Shown here piece after piece: positions 1-7,623 of a stretch of DNA of 14,620 nt (position 1 is the first letter of the stretch; each line of letters starts with the position of its first letter). Made by a program: the position numbers and the translations under genes. Source of the stretch: Cyanobacteria bacterium Co-bin13 (GTDB lineage Bacteria; Cyanobacteriota; Cyanobacteriia; Phormidesmidales; Phormidesmidaceae); contig JACVRP010000040.1 in assembly GCA_014534385.1 (NCBI GenBank), forward strand, positions 1-14,620, given 5' to 3'. The notes beneath the pieces are model-generated. The model worked only from the letters and a program-made list of their open reading frames with translations, was not told the DNA's origin and made no database searches.

Positions 1-246
1 CAGCACCAGGGTGCCCAGCAGCACTACAAACAGGGTGGTGGCGCGGCTAAAGGCGACATCGGCATCTCGCCGAATCTGCGCTAGCTCGGCCCGCTCCTGG
101 GGCGTGATCGCCTGGGCCAGCAGCGGCGATGGCTCCTGTACCGATAACGCCTCAGCCCTAACTGCACTGCCGCTGAGCAGCATCAGCGTCAGAATCAGCA
201 TTGGGCGAGGAATTAGCGAAAACAGAGGAGAACGCGGCTGACTCAT
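1..246 (-). CDS. Partial N-terminus of an unrecognised exported/membrane protein
   Basis: An open frame starts at the ATG at 246 and runs off the left edge after 82 codons. Seen: a positively charged N-terminus, a hydrophobic stretch at about residues 16-28 and a V-R-A site that would suit signal peptidase cleavage after residue 31. Next comes a polar stretch (ITPQERAELAQIRRDADVAF, residues 47-66), then a second hydrophobic segment from about residue 70 that is still continuing at the edge. This suggests a secreted or membrane protein with a short extracytoplasmic loop. The start is supported by AAGGA at 259-255, eight bases before the ATG. It is on the same strand as the upstream pentapeptide gene, 183 bases away. 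I do not recognise the family and assign no function. The plus-strand frame over the same bases is a shadow without these features. Confidence 0.7.
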   Translation of the reverse strand, partial: MSQPRSPLFSLIPRPMLILTLMLLSGSAVRAEALSVQEPSPLLAQAITPQERAELAQIRRDADVAFSRATTLFVVLLGTLVL

Positions 247-254
247 TAGGCAGT

Positions 255-259
255 TCCTT
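255..259 (-). promoter_or_regulatory. Shine-Dalgarno site for the partial gene at 246
   Basis: AAGGA on the minus strand, eight bases upstream of the ATG at 246. It is one of the few well-spaced ribosome binding sites in the window and fixes the start of the truncated gene. Confidence 0.55.
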
Positions 260-277
260 GGCTGAGTAGTCGGATTG

Positions 278-359
278 CCCGAGGCTGACCATACCCCTTA
301 AGAGTAGTCTGCTCAAGAATCCGGGGGTTTCACCCCACAGAAGTACCTTCCCGAGGCTG
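278..359. repeat. Pair of 10-bp direct repeats with a hairpin between them
   Basis: CCCGAGGCTG occurs at 278-287 and again at 350-359, 72 bases apart, in the spacer between the pentapeptide gene and the partial gene. Between them a short perfect inverted repeat (GGGGT at 324-328, ACCCC at 332-336, three-base loop) could fold. It lacks a T-run, so it is not a classical terminator. Function unknown; the repeats could be regulator sites for the gene starting at 246. Confidence 0.35.
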
Positions 360-429
360 TCCCAAGGGAATACGCCTAGGATACCTGATACTTCAGACGG
401 TTAGGTTAGGGCAGCTGGAAAATGAGGGC

Positions 430-963
430 CTAGAGACTGTGACGATGTCCATCGGGGTAGGTGGTGGTGCGATCGCACATCCCCTCCTCCAGCGCCACCC
501 CCACCGCCCGAAACAGGTTACAGCCTCGCAGATCGGCCTGCTGCAAAAGCGCTCCCTCCAGGTTGGCCTTAACCAGCGACGCCCCCCGCAGGTCGGCCCC
601 CCGCAGGTCAGCCCCCCGCAAGTCGGCCCCATCCAGGTTGCTGCCCTGCAGATTCGCCTGCCGGAGCACACAGCCGCACATCGTCGCCCGCATCAAAGCC
701 GCCGTGCTCAGGTCGGCCTGGGACAGATCCGAGTCGTAGAGCTGAGCATCGCCAAGTTGCGATCGCCGCAGCACAGCCTCCTTTAGATTGGCCTGGCCCA
801 GATTGATGTAGGGTAGGTAGGCGTCCTGTAGGAGCGCCCGTTCCAGGTCAATTCCTCGCAAATTCTCTTGAAATAGGTCAATGCCGGACAAATCCAATTC
901 TCTGAACTGGCGGCGACCCGACCGAAATGCGGTGAGCAATTCTTCTCGACTCAATCGCTGCAT
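430..963 (-). CDS. Pentapeptide-repeat protein
   Basis: A 177-residue protein, most of it made of A(D/N)LXX-type pentapeptides from about residue 20 to 150. There are runs such as DLSQADLSTA and an almost perfect GADLRGADLRGADLRGA block. Such repeats fold into a right-handed quadrilateral beta helix. Cyanobacteria have many of these proteins, mostly of unknown function. There is no signal peptide or membrane segment, so it is probably cytoplasmic. A short N-terminal cap (QRLSREELLTAFRSG) precedes the helix, and a non-repeat tail with TTYPDGHRHS closes it. A GTG two codons upstream (969) could also start it; I chose the ATG at 963, and neither has a clear ribosome binding site. The plus-strand frames over it arise from its repetitive, GC-rich sequence. 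Confidence 0.9.
   Translation of the reverse strand: MQRLSREELLTAFRSGRRQFRELDLSGIDLFQENLRGIDLERALLQDAYLPYINLGQANLKEAVLRRSQLGDAQLYDSDLSQADLSTAALMRATMCGCVLRQANLQGSNLDGADLRGADLRGADLRGASLVKANLEGALLQQADLRGCNLFRAVGVALEEGMCDRTTTYPDGHRHSL
586..630 (-). repeat. Three tandem 15-bp units in the pentapeptide gene
   Basis: Three consecutive 15-base units (586-600, 601-615, 616-630) differ from one another at only one or two positions and encode successive ADLRG pentapeptides. The next unit (631-645) has diverged. Near-identity at DNA level suggests recent unit duplication or strand slippage, which could change the length of the beta helix. Confidence 0.75.
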
Positions 964-1254
964 AAACACTTGTCAACCCGTCCGATAGCGCTTTAGGCCA
1001 CCCTTTCTCGTTAAACTGCACTGTACGACGACCGTGCCGTTGCCCTAGAGCCAGCTAAGTATTCCTGCTCAGCTTGATTCCAGATGACCACTGTATAAGC
1101 TTTACGTTCCGCAACAATGCGTGATTAATCTTATTTTTAGGTTTTGCCCCAGGAGCCCTTTGAAGTAGCAATGTCAAGCTGTAGGGGGGACAATAGGTAA
1201 GGAAGAAAACCTCTCCTGTCTGCTCTGCTACATCGCCTTAACCCACTGAGGAGT

Positions 1255-2811
1255 ATGCCCGAAGCCCTGGTATCTATTGCCCAGCACTACCACAGACGCA
1301 CTAAGTACGATCCTGCCACTATCGCCGCCAAAAGCCAGGGCATTGATTTCTCCCATCAGCCCTATCCCTTCAAGGCTTACCGGCTAGGCAGCGAGATTGA
1401 CCTCAAGCCGTACTTAGAGGATGCTCCGGCAACCGGTGAATCGCCTGCCGATATTGCCTGGTGGAGCCGCCTGTCTCACCTGCTGATCAATAGTTATGGC
1501 CTAACCGCCAAAATGCCCACTGCCGCAGGCGATACGTTTTACCTACGGGCAGCGCCCTCCGCGGGCGGCCTCTATCCGGCTGAGCTCTACATTGTGTCTA
1601 GGGGCACCTCCCTGCTGCCGGCTGGGCTATACAACTACCAGGCCCGCACCCACAGCCTCTGGCGCTACTGGGACGCCCATCTGTGGCAGGAGCTGCAGGC
1701 AGCCTGCTTTTGGCACCCAGCCCTGGAGTCAACCCAGCTAGCCGTGGTGGTCAGTACCGTATTTTTTCGGTCGGCCTGGCGCTACCAAGATCGTGCTTAT
1801 CGACGTATTTTTCTCGATAGCGGCCACATCTTGGGCAATCTGGAGCTAGCCGGAGCGGTAGCAGACTATCGCCCCCATTTAATCGGCGGGTTTGTTGATC
1901 AGACGCTGAATCAGCTGCTCTACCTCAACCCCGACGAGGAGGGCGTGATTGCGGTGCTGGCGCTGGCAGATTTGCTGGCAGTGGAGCAAAACCTGCCCCA
2001 CTGCTCATCGGCTCTGGCAGCCCCTACCGAAACTCAGTTTCCGACCCTAGCCGATGGCGAACTACTGAGATACTTCCATCAGTCCACCCAGATTCCCCCG
2101 TCTACCCAAGATTTGGCCTGGGAGACCCGTTCAGCCGTCAACCCAGAGCCCACCCTGCCAGAAGACAAGTACAACATTCCGTTCTGCCTCAAGGTTTCCA
2201 CCACAACAGCTCCGGTGTACTGGGGTGAAGATCTGCAGGATTTAGAAACAACGATTCTCAAGCGCCGCTCGACCCGGCGCTACAGTGGGGCCGAGATCAC
2301 CCTGGCAGAGCTTAGAGCCCTGCTAGATTTCACCTACCAGCCGCAGCACTACATCAGCCAGGGCTTTGATGGCGACCCCGACTATTTTGATCTGAGCCTG
2401 CTGCAAACGTTCATTGCGGTCTCTGGCGTAGAGGGCCTAGACGAGGGCTGTTACTACTACGCGCCCAAGCGCCAGGAACTGCGACAGATTCGCTTTAAAA
2501 ACTTCCGACGAGAGCTGCATTTCCTCTGTTTGGGGCAGGACTTGGGGCGCGATGCGGCAGCAGTGCTCTTCCATACCGCCGACCTCAAAACGGCGGTTGA
2601 GAAGTACGGCGATCGGGTGTACCGCTACCTGCACATGGATGCAGGGCACTTGGGGCAGCGGCTAAACCTGGCCGCAATTCGGCTGGGGCTGGGGGTGAGC
2701 GGCATTGGCGGCTTTTTCGACGATCAGGTGAACGAGGTGCTGGGCATTCCCGTCGATGAGGCGGTGATTTACATTACGACCCTGGGCCGCTCGGCCCGAG
2801 GGCAGGACTAG
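1255..2811 (+). CDS. SagB/ThcOx-family nitroreductase-fold dehydrogenase, double-domain
   Basis: A 518-residue protein with two nitroreductase-like halves. The N-terminal half (about 1-245) has the SagB signature RAAPSAGGLYPAELYIVS (98-115) and FLDSGHILGNLEL (186-198). The C-terminal half (about 325-515) has the FMN-phosphate-type motif KRRSTRRYSG (336-345), MDAGHLGQRLNLAA (461-474) and GIGGFFDD (483-490). Family members with known roles oxidise azolines to azoles on peptides using FMN (McbC, SagB). The stand-alone cyanobacterial form has no established substrate that I know of. No YcaO cyclase, precursor peptide or peptide exporter gene is in the window. GAGGAG at 1248-1253 is only one base from the ATG, an unusually tight spacing, but the conserved N-terminus (SIAQHYHRRTKYDP) begins at residue 7, so the start is credible. 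The 3' end overlaps the convergent MpaB-like gene by 38 bases. Confidence 0.92.
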   Translation: MPEALVSIAQHYHRRTKYDPATIAAKSQGIDFSHQPYPFKAYRLGSEIDLKPYLEDAPATGESPADIAWWSRLSHLLINSYGLTAKMPTAAGDTFYLRAAPSAGGLYPAELYIVSRGTSLLPAGLYNYQARTHSLWRYWDAHLWQELQAACFWHPALESTQLAVVVSTVFFRSAWRYQDRAYRRIFLDSGHILGNLELAGAVADYRPHLIGGFVDQTLNQLLYLNPDEEGVIAVLALADLLAVEQNLPHCSSALAAPTETQFPTLADGELLRYFHQSTQIPPSTQDLAWETRSAVNPEPTLPEDKYNIPFCLKVSTTTAPVYWGEDLQDLETTILKRRSTRRYSGAEITLAELRALLDFTYQPQHYISQGFDGDPDYFDLSLLQTFIAVSGVEGLDEGCYYYAPKRQELRQIRFKNFRRELHFLCLGQDLGRDAAAVLFHTADLKTAVEKYGDRVYRYLHMDAGHLGQRLNLAAIRLGLGVSGIGGFFDDQVNEVLGIPVDEAVIYITTLGRSARGQD

Positions 2812-3766
2812 GCATTTCTGAGTTGGGGCTAGCGGGGGCCGGAGAGCGATTTAGCGATCGCAACAGCCCAGGCGGCCCCAAATCTTCAAAGGTGTAGCCC
2901 TGAGGGTAGCTGCGCTGAGGGGTATCGACATAAAAATAGGGCCGTTTACGCGGCGGCAGGTATCGCAAAATCCGTCCGCGCCAGCGCAGCAGGGCCTCTA
3001 ACAGCTGCCGTAGCCGGGGGTTTGCCGCAGGAAAGCCAAAGGCCGCCAGCATGGCATCATCCAGCAGGGCGTAGACCACGGGCCTGAGAGCAGGTCGCAC
3101 AAAAGCCGGAAACCAGCTGAGAAATAGCGCCAAGGTAGACTCGCCCACCCGCTGAGTCGCCTTAGAATAGCGAAAGTGTTGCGCCTCGTAGTCGCGGTTA
3201 AACTGCTCAAGCTGCTCGTAGGTAGCCGGAATGTCCTGAATGCCCATCTGCTGCCCCACAATGAACCAGGACTGAAACAGGCTCTGCTTCTCCCCCTCAC
3301 TCAGCCGCCGCCAGCCAAAGCGCTCGATCCAGCGTATCGGCTCATAGATAAAGGTAGACAGCACATAGAGATAGTCATCATTGCTGATAGGAAAATGGGC
3401 ATGAATGCGGTTCATCCGCCCAATGGCGGCCTGGCCCTGCTCACTATCATGCCCCCACTTAAGAATGCTGGAAATGATTAGCCCGGTGTCGTCGTAGCGC
3501 TTTTGGGGGCGGTGGTGAAATTCGCCCGTGGTATCGAGCAGTTTGCCGATGCTGGGCACGCAAAAGGTGCGAAATAGCGCTATTTCCAACGCCTTTGTGA
3601 CATCCCAGGGAAACTCATACCCGGCAATTTGACGGCAAATCTCACTGCAGTCCTGCACCGGATCAAGCGCCTTTAGGGGGGAGGAGCGGCGACGCAGCAT
3701 AAGCAGGCGATCCAAGGAGTACTGTGATTCTACCCCTGAAGAAACTGCTTTTAACCCCAAATGCAC
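2774..3766 (-). CDS. MpaB/DUF2236-family oxygenase-like protein
   Basis: A 330-residue protein matching the DUF2236 family (MpaB, rubber oxygenase Lcp). Family features are the N-terminal core YEFPWDVTKALEIALFRTF (50-68), the His-containing block MNRIHAHFPISNDDYLYVL (118-136), FIYEPIRWIERFGWR (139-153) and a C-terminal RPYFYVD segment. Characterised relatives are heme-dependent oxygenases; heme binding here is inferred from the family. It is largely helical, with no clear signal peptide. The frame opens at a GTG (3766). An ATG at 3700 (residue 23) is an alternative, since recognisable similarity begins near residue 34. Neither has a good ribosome binding site. It lies 23 bases after the sugar-binding protein on the same strand, so it is probably the third gene of that operon. 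The last 38 bases run antisense to the end of the SagB gene, giving a low-complexity Pro/Ser/Gly tail. Confidence 0.85.
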   Translation of the reverse strand: MHLGLKAVSSGVESQYSLDRLLMLRRRSSPLKALDPVQDCSEICRQIAGYEFPWDVTKALEIALFRTFCVPSIGKLLDTTGEFHHRPQKRYDDTGLIISSILKWGHDSEQGQAAIGRMNRIHAHFPISNDDYLYVLSTFIYEPIRWIERFGWRRLSEGEKQSLFQSWFIVGQQMGIQDIPATYEQLEQFNRDYEAQHFRYSKATQRVGESTLALFLSWFPAFVRPALRPVVYALLDDAMLAAFGFPAANPRLRQLLEALLRWRGRILRYLPPRKRPYFYVDTPQRSYPQGYTFEDLGPPGLLRSLNRSPAPASPNSEMPSPALGPSGPGS

Positions 3767-3768
3767 AA

Positions 3769-3780
3769 AATCAGCTGATT
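3769..3780. repeat. 12-bp perfect palindrome before the MpaB-like gene
   Basis: AATCAGCTGATT is a perfect palindrome in the 23-base gap between the binding protein stop and the GTG at 3766. It could be an operator, a weak RNA hairpin that hinders the GTG start (favouring the ATG at 3700), or chance. Confidence 0.4.
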
Positions 3781-3789
3781 GGCATCTCG

Positions 3790-4854
3790 TTAAGGCAGGG
3801 TTTCTTGAGTGACCACCCTAGCATCGACCACGGTCTCCATCGGCAGCTGTTTCCCAGCCATCGCCTGCACGGCGTAGTGGACGCCCAGGTATCCCTGTTC
3901 TGAGGCCTGCTGATCAATGGTGACCGCCAGTTGCCCAGTGCGAATAGCGGCCTTTGCCTCGTCTAAAGCATCAAACCCCGCTACCAGCACTTGAGACCGC
4001 TGGGTCTCCGACAGATACTGCAATACGCCCAAGGCCATCATGTCGTTGGCACAAAAAATCGCCCCAATATCAGGGTGCTTCTGCCAGATTTGCTGGGCAA
4101 CCTCGTAGGCTTCATCAATTTTCCAGTTGGCAGACGCTTCGGCCACAATCGTGACGTTGGCGTTCTCCTGAAAAGCCTGCCGCGCTCCCTGCTCCCGATC
4201 AATGGCATTTTGTGCAGTCTGGATGCCTTCTAAGATGGCGACCTGGGTTGGGGTTTTGATCCGGTCACTAATGTATTTTGCTGACAGGTAAGCCCCTCGA
4301 CTGTTATCAACGCTGATAAAGGGAACATCTCTAAGGCCTAGTTCAGTAGAGCGGCTAGGGTCCAGGCGGTTGTCGATATTAATAATCGTAATCCCCGCAT
4401 CCTGCGCTTCTTTAAGGACGGGGATCAGCTCTGTTGAATCTCCCGGCGCAATCACAATCGCATCTACCTGGTCCTGAATCAGCTGCTGAATAATGCTAAT
4501 CTGCTGCTCAATTGAAGTTTCTTGGGCCGCCGTTTTCACCATCAGGTTAATGTCTAGCTCCTGCTCAGCCTGTCGCGCCCCTTTTTCCATCTCAATGAAA
4601 AAGGGGTTGGTTAGCGTTTTCATGACCAGGGCAACCGTAGGAGCTTCAACCGGATCGCGCTTGACTGCGGTAGGGGTGGAGGGCGTTTCTTCAACCAGAG
4701 GCAGAGACGACAGACTGTCGGAGCGGCAGCTGCCGGTGCCCACAATCACGAGCACGGCTGCCAGCAGTAGCGATCGCATCCCCAAGCGACCGCCATCTGC
4801 ACCTTGCCGGAACCTGTCAGGGTCAAAGAGAATCCTAAGCGGCGGTAGTGTCAT
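3790..4854 (-). CDS. Sugar-type periplasmic substrate-binding protein (Peripla_BP_4/RbsB-like)
   Basis: A 354-residue protein of the ribose/galactose-binding class. Seen: a hydrophobic export signal (about residues 27-40) ending in GTGSC, a degenerate lipobox with Cys43, then a Pro/Thr-rich linker and the two-lobe fold from about residue 72. Aligned by eye to E. coli RbsB, most pocket residues are kept: NPFF (83-86), Asp161, Arg220, Trp244 in place of Phe164, Asn270 in CANDMMALG, Asp295 in VAGFD and Gln315 in TIDQ. Asn162 replaces Arg90. The ligand is therefore probably a sugar or sugar-like molecule. The first ATG (4854) overlaps the kinase stop as TAATG. An internal ATG at 4779 gives a more usual signal peptide (MRSLLLAAVL) and may be the true start. 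No permease or ATPase gene follows, so it probably hands its ligand to the neighbouring sensor kinase. Confidence 0.9.
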   Translation of the reverse strand: MTLPPLRILFDPDRFRQGADGGRLGMRSLLLAAVLVIVGTGSCRSDSLSSLPLVEETPSTPTAVKRDPVEAPTVALVMKTLTNPFFIEMEKGARQAEQELDINLMVKTAAQETSIEQQISIIQQLIQDQVDAIVIAPGDSTELIPVLKEAQDAGITIINIDNRLDPSRSTELGLRDVPFISVDNSRGAYLSAKYISDRIKTPTQVAILEGIQTAQNAIDREQGARQAFQENANVTIVAEASANWKIDEAYEVAQQIWQKHPDIGAIFCANDMMALGVLQYLSETQRSQVLVAGFDALDEAKAAIRTGQLAVTIDQQASEQGYLGVHYAVQAMAGKQLPMETVVDARVVTQETLP

Positions 4855-7292
4855 TAGACTTTGGCTTCAGCTTCCTGATAGTGATACTGCAGCTGCAGAT
4901 GAGCGGCGATTTTTTCTAGCAGCAGATTGCGGCGCAGGGGCTTACTTAAAAAGTCATCAAAGCCTGCTGCCAGGGCCTGCTGCCGATCCTCTTCAAAGGC
5001 ATGGGCAGTGACGGCGATAATCACGGTTGCAGGGCGATTGGCTGGGGCCAGGGCGTTGCTGCGTCCGAGAGCGGCCAGGCAGGCTTCATGGGCCAGATTG
5101 CGCTCCTCCTGGCGGATTGCTTGCGCCGCTTCGTAACCATCCATCATCGGCATCTGCAGGTCCATCAAGATTAGGTGGGGCAGCCACTGCCGCCAGAGGG
5201 CAATCGCTGCCTGACCGTTTTCGGCCTCCTGCACTTCAAAGCCCAGATCGCCCAAAAGCTTGACCAGAATTTGGCGGTTGAGCCTGGCATCATCGACGAT
5301 CAGTACCCGCTGAGCAGGCCTTGGGTCGAGCAGGGCCAAAGCCTGCCGGGGAGGAGCCGCTACCGCTGCCTGGGCCTGCTGTACCGGCAGCGTCAGCGTA
5401 AAGCGGGTGCCAACGCCAGCGGTACTGATAACCGTAATTTCACCCCGCAGAATTTTAGCCAGTTGAGCACTGATGGCCAGGCCTAGCCCCGTTCCCTGCT
5501 GGGAGTGCCGCCCCGACGCCGCCTGGACAAAGGGCTCAAACAGGGTGGCTAGCTCTGTCGCTGCAATGCCGGGCCCCGTGTCTTCTACCTCAAAGCGCAG
5601 CTGCCATAGCAAGCTTGGGCCAGGCTCTAGCGGCAGAGCCCTGACGCGAAAGGTTACCTGACCAGTGTCGGTAAACTTGATGGCATTGCTTAAAAGATTG
5701 ATCAGAATCTGGCGCAGTTTGCCCTCATCGGTCCTGATGTAGTGAGGCAGAGACGGTTGGAGAGCGGATTGAGGAGTGCAGCCATCAAAGCTCGACCCCC
5801 AGGGGCTATCGCATACCAGCTCCAATCCCTTGGTCTGAGCCGCTGGTCGCACCAGATCCATTAGCGATTCAAGTAGGGCCTCAAATTCGACGACCTGCTC
5901 TTCTAACGTAACCTTGCCTGCCTCAATCTTGGAGATATCAAGCACGTCGTTGATCAAGTCAATTAGGTGTTCACCACTCTGGTTAATAATGGCCAGGCTT
6001 TTCCGCTGGCTGGGCGCAGTCTGGGGGTCAACCGCCAGCATGTGCATAAACCCCAAAATAGCGTTTAGCGGCGTTCGCAGTTCATGGCTGATGTTGGCTA
6101 AAAACCGAGTCTTGGCCTGGTTAGCGGCTTCCGCAGCCTCTTTGGCCTGGGCCAGCTCCACCTCAGCCTGTTGCCGGGCAGCCAGCGTGTCTAGAAAGGC
6201 ATTGAACCAACTGATCAGCTCAGCAATTTCATCCTTGCCCTGCACCGGCAAGGGTCGATTCCAGCCGGGAGTTCCCTGCTGAAACAGCTCAAACCTGCGG
6301 GTAATCTGGCGGATCGGCTGCACCACTTGACCTGAGACAATCCAGGCGGCAACCAGCAGCACCCCAAAGGATAGCCCTAGAGCCAGCAGCGTCGTTTGCC
6401 GAATCGCCGCTACCGGAGCCATGAGCGTCTTGACCGGCAGCATGTTGATCACGACCCAGCCACTCATGGGGGAGCGAGCATAGGTCACTAGCATGTCCTG
6501 CCCGTTGATGGGCTGTTTAAAGGTCCCCTGCTCCCCCTGCAGCAGCGCTGCTAGGGCAGGATGAATGGGCTGGCCCAAAAGCTGCCTATCCGGGTGGTAG
6601 ATGATGCGATTTTGGGCATCTATGACCAGCAGATACGCTCCCTGCCCTAACTGAATCTGCTGGAAGTGCTGATACAGGTAGTCCACGCTGTAGTTGACCA
6701 AAATCATGGCCATTGGCTCAGAGCGCAGGTTCCGGGAATCAGTGCTGTAAAGCACCTTGGCCGCAGTCACGACTTTGGTAGCGATGGAGCTAGCGTTGAC
6801 GTTATCCTCAATGCCGATCCAGGCAACCTGCCGGCCCTGGCCCAAGGCCTGCAGAAAGAGGCGGTGCTTAAGCTGATTGTGCACCTTTGAAACGTTGAGA
6901 GTATCGCCTACGTGATAGCGACTCCCTTTAACCGTGAAGATGTCAATTGAAACCAGTCCCTCAAGGCCGGTGTAGCCGTTGAGAATGTAGCCAATTCGGG
7001 CCTGGGTAGCAAGATTAGCGTAGGTATTGTCCCAGCTTGGGGCTTCTCCCAGCGTGTCGAGGATGTCGTCTACGCTGGAAATATTGGTAATCAGGCTTTC
7101 GATGTGCTTGAGCTGCAGCTCAAGGTACTCTCGCTGCTGATTTACTCCTCCTGCTGTGTACTTCATCGCCTCTGTCTGCACCGTTTTGCTTGAGGCCCGG
7201 TAGGAGGAGATGCCAACCGCCAGCAGCGGCAGAATGCTGGTTAACAGAATGAATCCGATGAACTTTTGAGTGAGGTGAAACGGAGACCGCAT
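4854..7292 (-). CDS. Hybrid sensor histidine kinase (Cache-HAMP-HisKA-HATPase-REC)
   Basis: An 812-residue membrane kinase. Seen in order: TM1 (about 10-30); a periplasmic dCache-type sensor region (33-296) ending in TYARSPMSGWVVINMLP; TM2 (298-320); a HAMP linker (321-373); and a short Ala/Glu-rich coiled coil (375-395). The HisKA domain has the phosphorylated His403 in SHELRTPLN. The ATPase domain has N532 and N536 (NLLSNAIKF), DTGPGI (571-576) and GTGLGL (600-605). The C-terminal receiver (662-800) is intact: Asp667/Asp668, phosphoacceptor Asp711 (LMDLQMPMMDG), Thr762 and Lys784. It should autophosphorylate and relay to its own receiver. No separate Hpt or DNA-binding regulator is in the window, so its output is unknown. 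It is the first gene of the apparent operon and overlaps the binding-protein start by one base. The ATG at 7292 has no clear ribosome binding site. Confidence 0.95.
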   Translation of the reverse strand: MRSPFHLTQKFIGFILLTSILPLLAVGISSYRASSKTVQTEAMKYTAGGVNQQREYLELQLKHIESLITNISSVDDILDTLGEAPSWDNTYANLATQARIGYILNGYTGLEGLVSIDIFTVKGSRYHVGDTLNVSKVHNQLKHRLFLQALGQGRQVAWIGIEDNVNASSIATKVVTAAKVLYSTDSRNLRSEPMAMILVNYSVDYLYQHFQQIQLGQGAYLLVIDAQNRIIYHPDRQLLGQPIHPALAALLQGEQGTFKQPINGQDMLVTYARSPMSGWVVINMLPVKTLMAPVAAIRQTTLLALGLSFGVLLVAAWIVSGQVVQPIRQITRRFELFQQGTPGWNRPLPVQGKDEIAELISWFNAFLDTLAARQQAEVELAQAKEAAEAANQAKTRFLANISHELRTPLNAILGFMHMLAVDPQTAPSQRKSLAIINQSGEHLIDLINDVLDISKIEAGKVTLEEQVVEFEALLESLMDLVRPAAQTKGLELVCDSPWGSSFDGCTPQSALQPSLPHYIRTDEGKLRQILINLLSNAIKFTDTGQVTFRVRALPLEPGPSLLWQLRFEVEDTGPGIAATELATLFEPFVQAASGRHSQQGTGLGLAISAQLAKILRGEITVISTAGVGTRFTLTLPVQQAQAAVAAPPRQALALLDPRPAQRVLIVDDARLNRQILVKLLGDLGFEVQEAENGQAAIALWRQWLPHLILMDLQMPMMDGYEAAQAIRQEERNLAHEACLAALGRSNALAPANRPATVIIAVTAHAFEEDRQQALAAGFDDFLSKPLRRNLLLEKIAAHLQLQYHYQEAEAKV

Positions 7293-7443
7293 CGGCAGCA
7301 GCTAGGGTCAGCATATTACGTCAGAGTGCCCAGTATCTCTGAAAATTAATTCCAGATAGGTACCTTTAAGGCCAAAGCACCTTTGAGATGGCCTATTTCA
7401 ATTCTTCAACAGCATTTGCAGCGAAAGCAGACGTCCTCTGGAT

Positions 7444-7459
7444 ACAGAGCCAACTCTGT
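7444..7459. repeat. Perfect 6-bp inverted repeat, four-base loop
   Basis: ACAGAG at 7444-7449 and CTCTGT at 7454-7459 flank a CCAA loop, followed on the plus strand by CTTTTA. It could be a regulator half-site pair or a weak hairpin. The T-run is too short to call a terminator, and no plus-strand gene ends here. Confidence 0.35.
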
Positions 7460-7571
7460 CTTTTATCCCAGCAACCTCTGAAATCATAATATTCACAAAC
7501 GTTAGCTCACAGATCCTGTTGATGAGCCTTTTACTTTCTTCAAAACCTAGCTAAGCTGTGGTCGGCCGCCG

Positions 7572-7623
7572 CTGGCTTCAACAGCAATCCTGAGGCTACC
7601 CGTGGCCCTGGCTTCAAAGCCAG
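7572..7623. repeat. Direct repeats and hairpin upstream of dapL
   Basis: CTGGCTTCAA occurs at 7572-7581 and 7608-7617, 36 bases apart. The second copy extends into a perfect hairpin (CTGGCT 7608-7613, loop TCAA, AGCCAG 7618-7623); the first forms a weaker one (GCTG/CAGC). They end about 70 bases before the dapL start, so they may lie in its leader or act as regulator sites. Confidence 0.45.

Noticed and set aside
439..786. Plus-strand frames of 92 and 115 residues with repeated Pro/Gln or Arg/Ser patterns
   Set aside because: The repetitive look comes from the 15-base units of the minus-strand pentapeptide gene read in the wrong strand.
971..976. TTGACA on the minus strand just upstream of the pentapeptide gene
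   Set aside because: A matching -10 box would fall inside the coding region and none is present at 16-19 bases.
1074..1099. TTGATT ... TATAAG as a promoter for the SagB gene
   Set aside because: The spacer is only 14 bases, too short for a normal sigma-70 promoter.
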